Counted from the first letter of the stretch, positions 1-8,436 are shown. The stretch is DNA of 64,000 nt from MED-G105 sp038522945 (GCA_038522945.1 JBCBJV010000007.1:124001-188000), one strand, 5' to 3'. Numbers and translations are program-made. The notes: generated by a model not told the origin, from the sequence alone.

Positions 1-663
1 GATGATGACGTCGTGCACCAGGGCAACGATCGCGCCTACGGAGAACTGCCATTCAAACCGGAACCAGATGTAAACGAGCATGCCGACGATGGCGAGAACA
101 ACAGCGATGATCCCTTTTTGGATAAGTTCGCCAGAGACCGTCGGCCCGACAACTTCAATTTTGCGGAACTCAATATTTTCCCCCAACAGGGCTGTCAGCG
201 CATCCTGAACTTGTACCGCAGCGTTTTGTTGCGCCGCTTCATCGTCCGCTTGGGCTTCATCGTCGGTCCCTGTTGATGTCCCGGCCGTGCTACCAGACCC
301 GCCACCCGCCTCAGAATCGGACACCGACCCGGGCTCGGTCTCAGTTGCCTCTTGAACTTGCTGCTGCTCAACGAAGACCACGACGGCCGGGTCTGATCCG
401 GCAAAGTCCTGGATTTCCTGAACCCGGACATCGCCGAGATTGAGAGCCTGAACCGCATCTCGCACCGCGCCCACGTCAATTGGCTCTTCGTCGGAGACCT
501 CAATCGTCACGCCGCCGCGGAAGTCGACGCCGAAATTGAGCCCCATGGTCGCGACCGCGAAAATGGACCCAACCACCAAGGCAGCTGACATGACCGCGGC
601 GATCATTCGCCAAGAAGTGAACGGAATTTCGGTTTTCAGCGGGACAAGCTTGAGGAGTTTCAC
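1..663 (-). CDS. secF: SecF, Sec translocon accessory subunit (3' end cut by window edge)
   Basis: SecF is an inner-membrane partner of SecD that uses the proton gradient to help release and pull secreted proteins across the Sec channel. The reverse strand reads from a GTG at 661-663 (MKLLKLVPLKTEIPF...) through a first membrane segment and the typical motif NFGVDFRGG. A long periplasmic part follows, with an unusual Gly/Ser/Thr-, Asp/Glu- and Gln-rich insert, then a second membrane segment and the start of the conserved FxVGAIVALVHDV region at the window edge. About 220 residues are visible; the remaining C-terminal helices lie outside. It follows secD after 29 bases, as in most proteobacteria. 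The low-complexity insert in the periplasmic loop is not typical of E. coli SecF. Confidence 0.93.
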   Translation of the reverse strand, partial: MKLLKLVPLKTEIPFTSWRMIAAVMSAALVVGSIFAVATMGLNFGVDFRGGVTIEVSDEEPIDVGAVRDAVQALNLGDVRVQEIQDFAGSDPAVVVFVEQQQVQEATETEPGSVSDSEAGGGSGSTAGTSTGTDDEAQADDEAAQQNAAVQVQDALTALLGENIEFRKIEVVGPTVSGELIQKGIIAVVLAIVGMLVYIWFRFEWQFSVGAIVALVHDVII

Positions 664-692
664 GGGGTGGTAAACCTGCTGGACGTTTCAGA

Positions 693-2321
693 TTAAAGGG
701 CGAGTGCTTTGGGGCGTGCCTTCAGCACAAAGCCGCCGGACAGAAGCCGCGTTAGGAAGTAAGCGGAAAAGACGGACGTCACGACGCCGATCATCAAAGT
801 GATCGCGAACCCGCGTACAGGGCCCGCGCCAAGCATGAACATAATCAGCGCTGCGCCGAATGTGGTGATGTTTGCGTCAATAATAGCCGAGCGCGCTTTC
901 TCGAAGCCAAGCTCGAGCGCTTTCACCGCTGTCTTGCCGCCGGCAATTTCCTCCCGCACCCGCTCAAAGATCAAGACGTTCGCATCAACAGCCATCCCGA
1001 TGGTCAAGACGATCCCTGCGATCCCCGGCAACGTTAGTGTGGACCCGAACATGGAAAGAAGCCCGGCAATGAGGACGATATTCGCGATCAACGCGATGTC
1101 TGCGTAAATGCCGAACCGGCCATAGCTGACGATCATATAAATCATGACACCGATGAACCCGATCACGAAAGCACGTGTGCCAGCCTCAATGGAATCGCGT
1201 CCCAGTTCCGGGCCAACGGAACGTTGTTCAATCGTGGTCAGTGTTGCTGGCAGCGCGCCTGCGCGAATGAGCGTCGCAATCCGCGCGGCTTCATCGGGCG
1301 TGAAGTTCCCGGTGATCCGCCCGGAGCCGCCTGTGATCGCGGATTGGATGCGCGGGGCAGAGATAATCTCATCATCCAGGACAATCGCGAAAAGCTCGCC
1401 CACATGTTCGCTCGTATACGACCCGAAACGCCGCGCTCCTGTGCTATCGAATGCGAAGTTAATCTGGAATCCGGCACCGTCAGAATTCAGCCCCGCCGAG
1501 GCCGACTGCACCATATCGCCGGTGACTTCTGGGTCTTCGTAGAGAACAAGCGCACCAGGCCCTTCGGTTTCTGCGAAATTCACAAGGATCCGTCCGGGCG
1601 GCAGTAATCCGGCAGCTGCATCCTCGCCAGTCACTGACGCATCCACCCGGTGAAAGGTCAATTGGCCCTTGCCCGTGATCAGCTCTTTTAAGGCTTCGGG
1701 GTCGTTGTCGCCAGGCGCTTGCAACACAATCCGATCACCGCCCTGGGGCTGAATGGAAACTTCCTTATTGCCTGCAGGGTCCACCCGTCGGCGCACAACT
1801 TCGATTGAATCAACGCGCGCCTCGTTGACGAAGGTCCGCCGAGCCTCTTCAGTCATCCTGACCTCGATGCGCTGACCTTCAACGGACACTTCATAGTTTC
1901 GAACAGCCGCCCCAATGAGAGCAACACCGCCAGACGGGCGCACAATATCTCGCGCGCGATCAGCCGCTTCGTCGACTTGATCGGCATCCCGTACACGGAA
2001 TGAAATAACTCGGTTGTCAAAATTGATGTTAGGCAGCGCCTGCAACGCAACCCGTTCACGTCCCTGACCCGGGCGCATTTCCCGCTGAATATTCTGGCGC
2101 ATTGAAGTCAGACGGTTCTGGATCAGTTCGTCAGTATCTAACTGTAGGAGAAGATAAGACCCACCCTGAAGGTCAAGGCCCAGATTAACGGTGTTCTTCG
2201 GTAAGAATCCTGGAAGGGAATTGCGTTGGCCTTCTGTCAGCAGGTTCGGCAAGGCGAATAGAGCCGCCAACACAATCGTCCCAATCACGAGGGCGCTTTG
2301 CCATTTAGAAAACTGCAGCAT
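693..2321 (-). CDS. secD: SecD, Sec translocon accessory subunit
   Basis: SecD forms the SecDF complex that drives late steps of protein export with proton motive force. The 542-residue protein starts with a membrane segment (about residues 9-27), followed by the signature DLQGGSYLLLQLD in the first periplasmic region. The large periplasmic P1 domain follows, and a C-terminal block of five membrane helices contains the conserved GIAGIVLTIGMAVDANVLIFE stretch with Asp and Asn residues linked to proton transfer in the family. Length is slightly under that of E. coli SecD (about 615) and normal for alphaproteobacteria. It sits between yajC (59 bases upstream) and secF, so the three are probably one operon. 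The ATG at 2321 places the first helix correctly. Confidence 0.97.
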   Translation of the reverse strand: MLQFSKWQSALVIGTIVLAALFALPNLLTEGQRNSLPGFLPKNTVNLGLDLQGGSYLLLQLDTDELIQNRLTSMRQNIQREMRPGQGRERVALQALPNINFDNRVISFRVRDADQVDEAADRARDIVRPSGGVALIGAAVRNYEVSVEGQRIEVRMTEEARRTFVNEARVDSIEVVRRRVDPAGNKEVSIQPQGGDRIVLQAPGDNDPEALKELITGKGQLTFHRVDASVTGEDAAAGLLPPGRILVNFAETEGPGALVLYEDPEVTGDMVQSASAGLNSDGAGFQINFAFDSTGARRFGSYTSEHVGELFAIVLDDEIISAPRIQSAITGGSGRITGNFTPDEAARIATLIRAGALPATLTTIEQRSVGPELGRDSIEAGTRAFVIGFIGVMIYMIVSYGRFGIYADIALIANIVLIAGLLSMFGSTLTLPGIAGIVLTIGMAVDANVLIFERVREEIAGGKTAVKALELGFEKARSAIIDANITTFGAALIMFMLGAGPVRGFAITLMIGVVTSVFSAYFLTRLLSGGFVLKARPKALAL

Positions 2322-2380
2322 AGGTCAAGGTACTCTCTGCCAGGGGAGCGGGCTGTCGGAGCGCTCCGGTGTTTATCGGA

Positions 2381-2713
2381 CTACTGATCGTTGGCCGCTG
2401 GTTCCGGCTTGTTCAGCACATTGGACAAGGTGGCCTTCACGACACGGACTTCAACCTTGCTCGCCACCTCAACCATTACCTCGGTATCGTCGACAACTTT
2501 CGTGACCTTGCCGACAAGCCCACCTGCGGTGACGACTTTGTCGCCCCGGCGCACATTGGAGACCATTTCCTGGTGCTGCTTGCGCGCTTTGTTTTGCGGC
2601 GCGATGACAAAAAAATAGAAGATGACAAAGACGAAGACGAGCGGGGCCAGATTGAGCAGCGGATTTAGTGCGGCTGGGTCGGCGGCCTGCGCATAAGCGG
2701 GCGAGATAAACAT
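2381..2713 (-). CDS. yajC: YajC, preprotein translocase subunit
   Basis: YajC is a small inner-membrane protein that associates with SecDF. The 110-residue product has a short N-terminal segment (MFISPAYAQAADP), one strong hydrophobic helix around residues 22-41 (LAPLVFVFVIFYFFVIAPQ), then the conserved RxGDKVVTAGGLVGKV core typical of the family, and an alpha/beta cytosolic tail ending in a short Glu/Pro-rich stretch. It is first in a probable yajC-secD-secF operon, and the promoter should lie in the roughly 350-base gap upstream. The Ala-rich segment before the helix resembles a weak signal peptide, which is common in alphaproteobacterial YajC. Confidence 0.96.
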   Translation of the reverse strand: MFISPAYAQAADPAALNPLLNLAPLVFVFVIFYFFVIAPQNKARKQHQEMVSNVRRGDKVVTAGGLVGKVTKVVDDTEVMVEVASKVEVRVVKATLSNVLNKPEPAANDQ

Positions 2714-3065
2714 CGGTGTGGCGTCTCCGAGGGGTCAAGATCTTCTAAGGAAAACGGGCAGTTGGCTCCCTTAAGGGCATGCCCAGAACGGCGATCGGCG
2801 GATATATAACCATTGCGCACAATGTTGCAATCGACACCGACGCCAGTCAGTCGCGAGCGTCCTCGTAGCTATGGCCGAACTGCAACTAAGGCGTGAAACG
2901 AAAAAGCACCGAAATCACAAGAGGGGCCAAAGCAGAGGGGTCGGCAGCGCCAGGCAACGTTTCGGCCTTGGTGAGAGCATCGTCAACAAGGCAGTGGCCA
3001 AGGACGAGCGGCAGCGCTAAACAGAAGGCGCTGGCGGGGGCTAAACGCCAGGAGTTCTGAGTTTG
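2714..3065. other. Intergenic region between yajC and the small lipoprotein gene
   Basis: About 350 bases separate two divergently read genes, yajC on the minus strand and the small lipoprotein on the plus strand, so this stretch should hold both promoters. An AT-rich patch around 2805-2830 (gatatataaccattg) is the best candidate for yajC promoter sequence, but no clear -35/-10 pair can be assigned. A 49-codon ATG frame at 2871-3020 would encode a very basic peptide; its codons include several AGA/AGG/CTA choices rare in neighbouring genes, so I do not call it a gene. No tRNA-like fold was recognised. Confidence 0.5.
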
Positions 3066-3296
3066 ATGAAGAAACGTGATTTCGCCCTAGCCCTTTTCTT
3101 TTCCTTCCCATTGGCGGCCGTTTCAGGCTGCGAAAGCTATGGGCCAGATGACTTTGCTGCAGGCGTTGCTTGCGGGGCCCGCCAGAACGCCTGCGAAGAC
3201 CAGTGCGAAAAGGAATATGAGATCACTGGCAATGGCGACCGTTTCTTCCAATGCCGGGAGGCATGCGTCCCCAGTCAAGAGACCGTCTGCCGTTAA
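3066..3296 (+). CDS. Small cysteine-rich lipoprotein, unknown function
   Basis: This short protein (76 residues) is not a recognised family member. It starts MKKRDF, has a hydrophobic stretch FALALFFSFPLAAVSGC and a plausible lipobox (VSGC), so it is likely lipid-anchored. The mature part is small, acidic and has six further cysteines (VACGARQNACEDQCEKEYE, then FQCREACVPSQETVC), which suggests a disulfide-stabilised periplasmic or surface domain. The TTG one codon upstream is an alternative start, but the ATG at 3066 is preferred; a purine-rich GGAG (caggagttctgag) lies upstream as a ribosome-binding site. It is divergent from yajC and convergent with the Ada-like gene. Real coding is supported by the coherent lipoprotein signal; function cannot be inferred. 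Confidence 0.7.
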   Translation: MKKRDFALALFFSFPLAAVSGCESYGPDDFAAGVACGARQNACEDQCEKEYEITGNGDRFFQCREACVPSQETVCR

Positions 3297-3308
3297 GCAT
3301 CCAGATTT

Positions 3309-4223
3309 TTAGGCTGCCTCGGTCTCCGTTAAGGCTGCCTCCAGCGCCAAAATCGCTTTTTTGCGCGCCGTTCCCCAACGGTAGTTGTGGATCGCCCCGG
3401 ACGACAAGATCACCCGGTGGCACGGGATCAACACGGATATCGTGTTGGAACCAACCGCAGTCCCGACCGCTCGGGAGGCTTTCGGTGACCCGATCGCGCC
3501 TGCAATGTCCCCATACGTCACGCACGCCCCGAGCGGGATCCGCAAGAGCGCGTCCCAGACCTTCAGCTGAAAATTCGTTCCCTGGACGTGCAACCGGACC
3601 GGTGCCCCCGGCCGAGCTCCAGCCGCAAACTCAAAAGCGTCAAAGGCAAGAGGCTCAACAACGTCTGGATCCTCAACAAAATCAGCGGCAGGCCAGTCGC
3701 CCTTCATCTCATCCATTGCTGCATCAACACCGGTGACATCGACAAAGCTGAGCCAGCAAATCCCTTTGCGCGTGGCACCGATTAGCGCCGCCCCAAAAGG
3801 ACTTGAGACAGCCGCATGTCGGATCGTCTCTCCTTCTCCCTTTTTGCGATAAGCCCCCGGCGTCATCGCTTCCGCAGCGAGCAACAAGTCATGCAACCGC
3901 GAGGGGCCAGAAAGGCCCGCCTCAAAGCTGGCATCCAAAACGGTTGCGCCTTCCTTCAACGCTTTTTTTGCGGCACCCGCCGTCAGATATTGCTGGAAGC
4001 GCTTTGGCGAGACCCCGGCCCCCTCCTTGAACACTTTCTGAAAATGGGCTGGGCTGAGACCAATCTCCGCTGCTACCTGATCTAGGCTTGGGGCGTCATC
4101 ATGGTTCGCCACCAAAAAATCGATCGCCCTTGCCACGGGCTCATAGGCGTCGTGACGGATGTTTAATGGGTGCAAAGCGGGCTCAGGTCGGGTCATTTGA
4201 TTAACGCTGTTCATGACTGACAT
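3309..4223 (-). CDS. ada: Ada-like AraC-family regulator / O6-methylguanine-DNA methyltransferase
   Basis: The protein joins an AraC-type helix-turn-helix region (about residues 30-130) to a C-terminal O6-alkylguanine-DNA alkyltransferase domain. The transferase active-site motif IPCHRV is clear, with the Cys that takes the alkyl group, followed by NYRWGTARKKAIL. It would repair O6-alkylguanine by suicide transfer and could regulate repair genes. Unlike E. coli Ada it has no N-terminal zinc/methylphosphotriester domain; only the AraC and MGMT parts are present, a common shorter form. The longest frame uses a GTG at 4250; I prefer the ATG at 4223, and the ATG at 4196 (MTRPEPALHP) is also possible. 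It stands alone, convergent with the small lipoprotein gene. Confidence 0.9.
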   Translation of the reverse strand: MSVMNSVNQMTRPEPALHPLNIRHDAYEPVARAIDFLVANHDDAPSLDQVAAEIGLSPAHFQKVFKEGAGVSPKRFQQYLTAGAAKKALKEGATVLDASFEAGLSGPSRLHDLLLAAEAMTPGAYRKKGEGETIRHAAVSSPFGAALIGATRKGICWLSFVDVTGVDAAMDEMKGDWPAADFVEDPDVVEPLAFDAFEFAAGARPGAPVRLHVQGTNFQLKVWDALLRIPLGACVTYGDIAGAIGSPKASRAVGTAVGSNTISVLIPCHRVILSSGAIHNYRWGTARKKAILALEAALTETEAA

Positions 4224-4401
4224 CTGGGCGCAAATCCAGATCGCAGCCACCCGTTTTTTGTGGATGGTCCGGCTGCTGACGCCGTTCCCTTCGAATTTTC
4301 GACGAATTTTGCGGTTTTGCTTTACCCCGCATTAACTTTGATCCGGCGTAAATACGCTCACGGAACGACAGCCAAAAGCAGCAATTTCAGGAGGCGGTCC
4401 T

Positions 4402-4755
4402 ATGGAAGATTTGATGTATATCCTCGAACTCGGATTTTCCGGCTCAGATCTGTCGCGGGCGATTATTCTCGCGTTTTTCATCGCGATCATGTTCAGCCAC
4501 AACCGCTCCATCTGGACCCTTGGCGCTGGTGGATTGCTCATTGACCGGATCATTTGGCCGTTGGTTGAGCAAAGTCTTTCCGGTGCTGAACCGGGCACCG
4601 TGATGGAGTCTTTTACATCGATCATTGGAGCGCTGGGTGACGATCTCGGCGTCTACGTGATCCGATATCTGGGCATTGTCATCATGATTGGCCTTTTCCG
4701 CGAGGCGCGCGTGCGCCTGCATCACATGATGCCCGCGAAAAAAGCCGCTGCGTAA
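4402..4755 (+). CDS. Small membrane protein, unknown function
   Basis: A 117-residue protein I do not recognise. The start at 4402 is well supported by a strong ribosome-binding site (aggaggcggtcct) just upstream. Hydrophobic stretches at about residues 17-32 (DLSRAIILAFFIAIMFS), 38-55 (WTLGAGGLLIDRIIWPLV) and 81-98 (VYVIRYLGIVIMIGLFRE) suggest two or three membrane helices, with a basic, Ala/Lys-rich C-terminus (MMPAKKAAA) probably in the cytosol. It lies 86 bases before the BKACE gene in the same direction, but that gap is too long to claim an operon. Function unknown. Confidence 0.75.
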   Translation: MEDLMYILELGFSGSDLSRAIILAFFIAIMFSHNRSIWTLGAGGLLIDRIIWPLVEQSLSGAEPGTVMESFTSIIGALGDDLGVYVIRYLGIVIMIGLFREARVRLHHMMPAKKAAA

Positions 4756-4841
4756 GCGACGCCTACAACTGCACCTGAAAATCGCGTTTGAGAGAACGTT
4801 CTGATAGTCTTGGCAAGGTTGACGACTTGCCGGGGTTTTAG

Positions 4842-5747
4842 ATGTCTGTTTCCACTCCACTGATCATCGAAGCATCCCTCAACGGGATGACCTCCAAGGC
4901 CGACAATCCCAACGTCCCGTATACGGATGAGGAAATCGTCGAGCAGGCGATCGCCTGCATGGAAGCAGGCGCGGCCCTCATCCACAACCACACCACCGAA
5001 CCGGTTTTCGGAGAGACCGGTGCCATGGATGCCGAACTTTACGCGAAGCCGTGGCGGAGACTACTTAAGCTGCGACCCGATGCGATCCTGACGCCAACCA
5101 TGCCGGGCGGTCCGGAGGGAACGCCAGTCCAGACGCGGTATGCACACATTGAAAAAATGGCTGAAGAAGGCCTGATCGCCCAAGGGCTTTGTGACCCCGG
5201 CAGCATGAACGTCTCTGTACAGACGAGCGAAGGCGTCTTTGCGCCGGTGCCGCTGGTCTATCGCAATGATCCCGCCGAGTCGCATTATTACATGGAGACC
5301 TGCCGTCGCCTGAAGCTTGGGCTCAGTATCTCGATTTTCGAGCCTGGCTTTTTGAAATTCGTCCTGGCCCATTATCACGCTGGCAAGTTGCCACCAGGCG
5401 GGATCATCAAGCTATACTTTGGTGCACCGTCACAACCCTTTGGCCTTCAGCCTACGGAGAATGCGCTGTACGCCTATCTCGACATGCTGGAAGGGTGCGA
5501 TGTGCCCTGGCTTGTTTCAACCTTTGGCGATGATTGCGTTGCTTGTGGCATGGCAGAACTTGCCATCAAGAAAGGCGGCCATATTCAAGTGGGGCTGGAA
5601 CCCTTCGGCGGTGACCGAACACCTGACAATGTCACGCTGGTCAAAGAAGTCGTTGAGCTGGCGGGCAAACTTGGCCGGGACATCGCAACACCGGCACAGG
5701 CGGCGGCAATCATGAAGCTTCCGACTTATCCGGTTTCCTATGGATAG
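4842..5747 (+). CDS. BKACE / 3-keto-5-aminohexanoate cleavage enzyme family (DUF849)
   Basis: The 301-residue protein belongs to the beta-keto acid cleavage enzyme family (DUF849), Zn-dependent TIM-barrel enzymes that condense a beta-keto acid with acetyl-CoA and split it into acetoacetate and a CoA ester. The N-terminus (IIEASLNGMTSK) is typical. The metal-binding HxH is in ALIHNHTTEP (about residues 46-48), GGPEGTPVQTR follows, and the acidic ligand region is VGLEPFGGDRTPDN. Length matches the family (about 270-310). Substrate varies widely between members (3-keto-5-aminohexanoate, dehydrocarnitine and others), and no lysine-fermentation or carnitine genes lie nearby, so the substrate is unknown. 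It is convergent with the KAS gene, 26 bases away. Confidence 0.88.
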   Translation: MSVSTPLIIEASLNGMTSKADNPNVPYTDEEIVEQAIACMEAGAALIHNHTTEPVFGETGAMDAELYAKPWRRLLKLRPDAILTPTMPGGPEGTPVQTRYAHIEKMAEEGLIAQGLCDPGSMNVSVQTSEGVFAPVPLVYRNDPAESHYYMETCRRLKLGLSISIFEPGFLKFVLAHYHAGKLPPGGIIKLYFGAPSQPFGLQPTENALYAYLDMLEGCDVPWLVSTFGDDCVACGMAELAIKKGGHIQVGLEPFGGDRTPDNVTLVKEVVELAGKLGRDIATPAQAAAIMKLPTYPVSYG

Positions 5748-5755
5748 ACATTCGG

Positions 5756-5785
5756 GAACTAGATCTTCACGAACTAGATCCTCGC
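5756..5785. repeat. 15-base tandem duplication at the 3' end of the KAS gene
   Basis: Two adjacent 15-base units (gaactagatcttcac and gaactagatcctcgc) differ at two positions. On the minus strand they cover the last codons and stop of the KAS gene and then repeat them in frame, so that a second TAG stop follows 15 bases after the first. It looks like a small slippage duplication of the gene end in the short gap between convergent genes. No function is implied. Confidence 0.75.
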
Positions 5786-6985
5786 AAAGGCCACAACCGC
5801 ATTCAAGCCGCCAAACGCGAACGAGTTAGACAAGGTCAACGACAGGGAGCGCTCCTGTGCCTCGTTGGGCGTAATGTTCAAATCACACTCGGGATCGGGC
5901 TCCTCGAAGTTGATCGTCGGCGGCACAATGCCCGTTTCAAGTGCCTTGATGGCCATGATTGTTTCAACGCCGCCAGCCGCGCCCAGCAAATGTCCGTGCA
6001 TGGACTTTGTGGATGAGACGATCAGGTCATCGGCGCCCACACCGAACACTTCGCGGATGGCTTTTGTCTCGGTCGGATCGTTCATCAGCGTGCCCGTGCC
6101 GTGGGCATTGATGTAAATCTCAGACGCCGCCGGTTGGTCGATGCCGTTTAACGCAAGCGACATGGCGCCTGCAGCTCCTTCCACTGCCGGATTGATCATA
6201 TCCTTGCCGTCGGCGTTCATTCCGAAGCCAACGAGTTCGGCATACACCTTCGCACCGCGCGCCCGGGCGTGGTCATACTCTTCCAACACCAGAATGCCCG
6301 CCCCTTCGCCAATGACGAGCCCATTGCGGTTTTTGGAGAACGGCCGGCATTGATCCGAAGACAGAATATGCATGGCTTTCCATGCTTCCAGTGACCCATA
6401 GGTCAGGACCGCTTCACTTGCGCCAGTCACTCCGATGTCAGCAGCGCCCGACTTAATGAGTTCTGCCGTGACCCCAATCGCATGAGCGCCGGAGGCACAT
6501 GCGCTTGAGACGGCAAAAGCAGGCCCCGTCAGCCCGTGGCGGATGGAAAGCTGGCTCGCTGCTGCGTTGGGGATGGTTTTCAGGATTGTCAGCGGGTGGG
6601 CGCGCTTGCCCTTCGTCAGCATACCAATATAGGCGGTGTTCATCGCCTCCTGGCCACCGATCCCGGTTCCGATAATTGTCGCCGTACGCGTGCGCATTTC
6701 GTCGGAGAAGTGAAGCCCCGCGTCTTCGATGGCCTCATCGCTGGCGACGACTGCAAACTTGGTAAAATTATCCGTACGCGCGATATCACGGCCCAGGTCC
6801 GCCGCAACATCATCAAAGCCCTCAATACGCGCCATTGGGGCGGTGATTTTCAAGTCTTCGCCGGCAACAATCGTGTCTGATTTGATCCCGCTCTTACCGG
6901 AGGTCGCCGCCTCCCAGAAAGCGGGCACGTTCATGCCGGTTGAGGCAACCGCACCGAGCCCCGTGACAACGACCCGCCGGGCCAT
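5774..6985 (-). CDS. Beta-ketoacyl-ACP synthase (FabF/NodE-like)
   Basis: A 403-residue condensing enzyme that would extend acyl chains carried on acyl carrier protein. The catalytic triad is visible: the Cys in AFAVSSACASGAHAIG, the first His in NAHGTGTLMNDPTET and the second His in STKSMHGHLLGAAGG. Its ATG follows the stop of the acyl carrier protein gene with no gap, so the two are translationally linked. This dedicated ACP-KAS pairing, apart from the main fabD-fabG-acpP-fabF cluster, recalls NodF/NodE and secondary fatty acyl systems, so a special acyl product (lipid A, lipoprotein or modified lipid) is more likely than bulk fatty acid synthesis. This is inference from pairing, not from the enzyme itself. 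Confidence 0.93.
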   Translation of the reverse strand: MARRVVVTGLGAVASTGMNVPAFWEAATSGKSGIKSDTIVAGEDLKITAPMARIEGFDDVAADLGRDIARTDNFTKFAVVASDEAIEDAGLHFSDEMRTRTATIIGTGIGGQEAMNTAYIGMLTKGKRAHPLTILKTIPNAAASQLSIRHGLTGPAFAVSSACASGAHAIGVTAELIKSGAADIGVTGASEAVLTYGSLEAWKAMHILSSDQCRPFSKNRNGLVIGEGAGILVLEEYDHARARGAKVYAELVGFGMNADGKDMINPAVEGAAGAMSLALNGIDQPAASEIYINAHGTGTLMNDPTETKAIREVFGVGADDLIVSSTKSMHGHLLGAAGGVETIMAIKALETGIVPPTINFEEPDPECDLNITPNEAQERSLSLTLSNSFAFGGLNAVVAFARI

Positions 6986-7255
6986 TTATGCGCCCTTCTC
7001 GACCAGGCCTTTGACCCCATCGATCAGGTCACCGACAGTTTTCATATCCCCCAGCGGGTTTTCATTGGCGTTAAAGGGCACTTCGATGCCGAGCTTTTCC
7101 TCAACCTCGTAAATGATCTCCACGACCGCAAAGCTATCGATGCCGAGATCATTTATATCGGTTTCCCGGGTTGGGGCCTCGGTCAAGCCCACCGCGTGAT
7201 CTTTGATGATGTCGAGAAGTGTCGGTTCCAGATCGGCCAATTTGGCGGGCTCCAT
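6986..7255 (-). CDS. Acyl carrier protein, dedicated to the neighbouring KAS
   Basis: An 89-residue acyl carrier protein. The phosphopantetheine attachment serine lies in NDLGIDSFAVVEIIYEVEEK, matching the DSL-type motif except that Phe replaces Leu after the Ser. The C-terminal half is longer than in AcpP (FNANENPLGDMKTVGDLIDG), which resembles NodF-type carriers more than the housekeeping AcpP. The stop codon TAA is directly followed by the ATG of the KAS gene, indicating coupled translation. It would need 4'-phosphopantetheinylation by a holo-ACP synthase encoded elsewhere. Confidence 0.92.
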   Translation of the reverse strand: MEPAKLADLEPTLLDIIKDHAVGLTEAPTRETDINDLGIDSFAVVEIIYEVEEKLGIEVPFNANENPLGDMKTVGDLIDGVKGLVEKGA

Positions 7256-7299
7256 TTCCAGTCAGATTTGCGTATCCCGCCAGCCATAGCGGAAATTGG

Positions 7300-7785
7300 T
7301 CAGTCGCGGAAGTTCTTGTACTGCAGTGGCTGCTCGATCTTCAGGCCCTTCAAAAAGGCAATGACTTCCTGCAGATCGTCGCGCTTTTTACCAGTGACAC
7401 GCAATTCTTCCCCTTGGATCGCCACCTGGACCTTGAACTTTTCGCCCTTGATTTTCTTCACGATATCCTTGGCGAGCTCTTTGTCGATGCCTTCTTTGAG
7501 CTTCACGTGCTGGCGCACGGACTGGCCGGCCGCGGGCTCTTCTTTCTGATAATCCAGCGAGCCGGGGGCGATCCCGCGCTTTTGCATATTGCCCTGGAGG
7601 ATCTCATGCATCTGCCGGAGCTTCATGTCGTCGTCGGCATTGATCGTGATCAGCCCTTCAGAAATCTCAATGGTCGATTTGGACCCCTTGAAGTCATAAC
7701 GGGTCTCAATCTCACGATTGACATTATCGATGGCGTTTTTTGCCTCGGCGAGATCGACTTCGGAAACGACGTCAAATGACGGCAT
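7300..7785 (-). CDS. yajQ: YajQ family nucleotide-binding protein (UPF0234)
   Basis: A full-length 161-residue YajQ homologue starting MPSFDVVSEVDLAEAKNA, with the family stretch RYDFKGSKSTIEI near residue 30 and the C-terminal KxRDDLQEVIAFLKG. YajQ proteins have two RNP-like folds and bind nucleotides; in Xanthomonas a YajQ protein binds cyclic di-GMP and works with a transcription factor, but the role in most bacteria is unclear. The ATG at 7785 has a good ribosome-binding site (aggag), only 5 bases after the thioesterase stop, so the two genes are co-transcribed. Confidence 0.96.
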   Translation of the reverse strand: MPSFDVVSEVDLAEAKNAIDNVNREIETRYDFKGSKSTIEISEGLITINADDDMKLRQMHEILQGNMQKRGIAPGSLDYQKEEPAAGQSVRQHVKLKEGIDKELAKDIVKKIKGEKFKVQVAIQGEELRVTGKKRDDLQEVIAFLKGLKIEQPLQYKNFRD

Positions 7786-7790
7786 GGCAA

Positions 7791-8249
7791 CTACTCCTCT
7801 TTTTGTTTTTCCTCAGCAGGCCGGTAGGCTTCGAGAAATTCTTTTGGCATGCGGGTGGGCTTGCCGGATGTCATGTCAATCGTGACAAACTTCGTCACCC
7901 CACGGAAGACCAGTGTGTCGTCCGGCCGACGCATTTCAAACGCACGGGTCATACGCACGCGACGGTCGGTTGAAGCAATCCATGTGGCGACGGCGACCTC
8001 GTCACCTTCCAAAACCGCGCCGAGATAATCGAACTCGTGCCGCCACACAACACAACCAACGCCGATGCGCCGATAGTCGTCAAAGGAAAGGCCAAGAGCG
8101 TTCGTGTGCGCCCACGCGATATCCATGGCCCAAGCCACATACCGCAGATTGTTGACGTGGCCGAATTCGTCAATGTCATCTCTGGTCGCTTTGCGCATCT
8201 GCACAAAGGGATCAATGACCGGCCAGGATTGGGTCTGCGTGTTTGCCAA
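7791..8249 (-). CDS. Acyl-CoA thioesterase, YbgC/FadM-like hotdog fold
   Basis: A 152-residue single hotdog-domain protein. The N-terminal part includes DIDEFGHVNNLRYVAWA, the conserved D-x-x-GHVNNxxY motif of 4-hydroxybenzoyl-CoA/YbgC-type thioesterases, with the catalytic Asp. The next part (EFDYLGAVLEGDEVAVATWI) is the usual central strand region. It would hydrolyse acyl-CoA thioesters; chain specificity is not readable. The frame opens with a TTG at 8249; a later ATG (MRKATRDD) would shorten the N-terminus by 17 residues. It is upstream of and probably in one operon with yajQ. The unusual highly charged tail (AEEKQKEE) is not conserved in the family. Confidence 0.86.
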   Translation of the reverse strand: MANTQTQSWPVIDPFVQMRKATRDDIDEFGHVNNLRYVAWAMDIAWAHTNALGLSFDDYRRIGVGCVVWRHEFDYLGAVLEGDEVAVATWIASTDRRVRMTRAFEMRRPDDTLVFRGVTKFVTIDMTSGKPTRMPKEFLEAYRPAEEKQKEE

Positions 8250-8436
8250 GGCGATCTGAACCTGCTGGTTACGACTTTGAGTCCGGCCTACAGGCCCTTA
8301 GGCGAAAAAAAAACCACTACCGGAAAAATTGACCGTTTCAGATTTTCCGTTTTTTACGATTGGGCAAGCAAGTAAATTCGCCAATTCTTAAACCGCATAT
8401 AGCAATCTAAGGTTGTCGCAGACCTTAGAGGCGTCA

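Noticed and set aside
2871..3020. 49-codon basic ATG frame upstream of the small lipoprotein
   Set aside because: It has many rare AGA/AGG/CTA codons, no recognised family and no ribosome-binding site; probably chance.
8321..8355. AT-rich stem (cggaaaa / ttttccg) with a T run, terminator-like on the plus strand
   Set aside because: No plus-strand gene ends there; the stem is weak and the thioesterase gene is read the other way.
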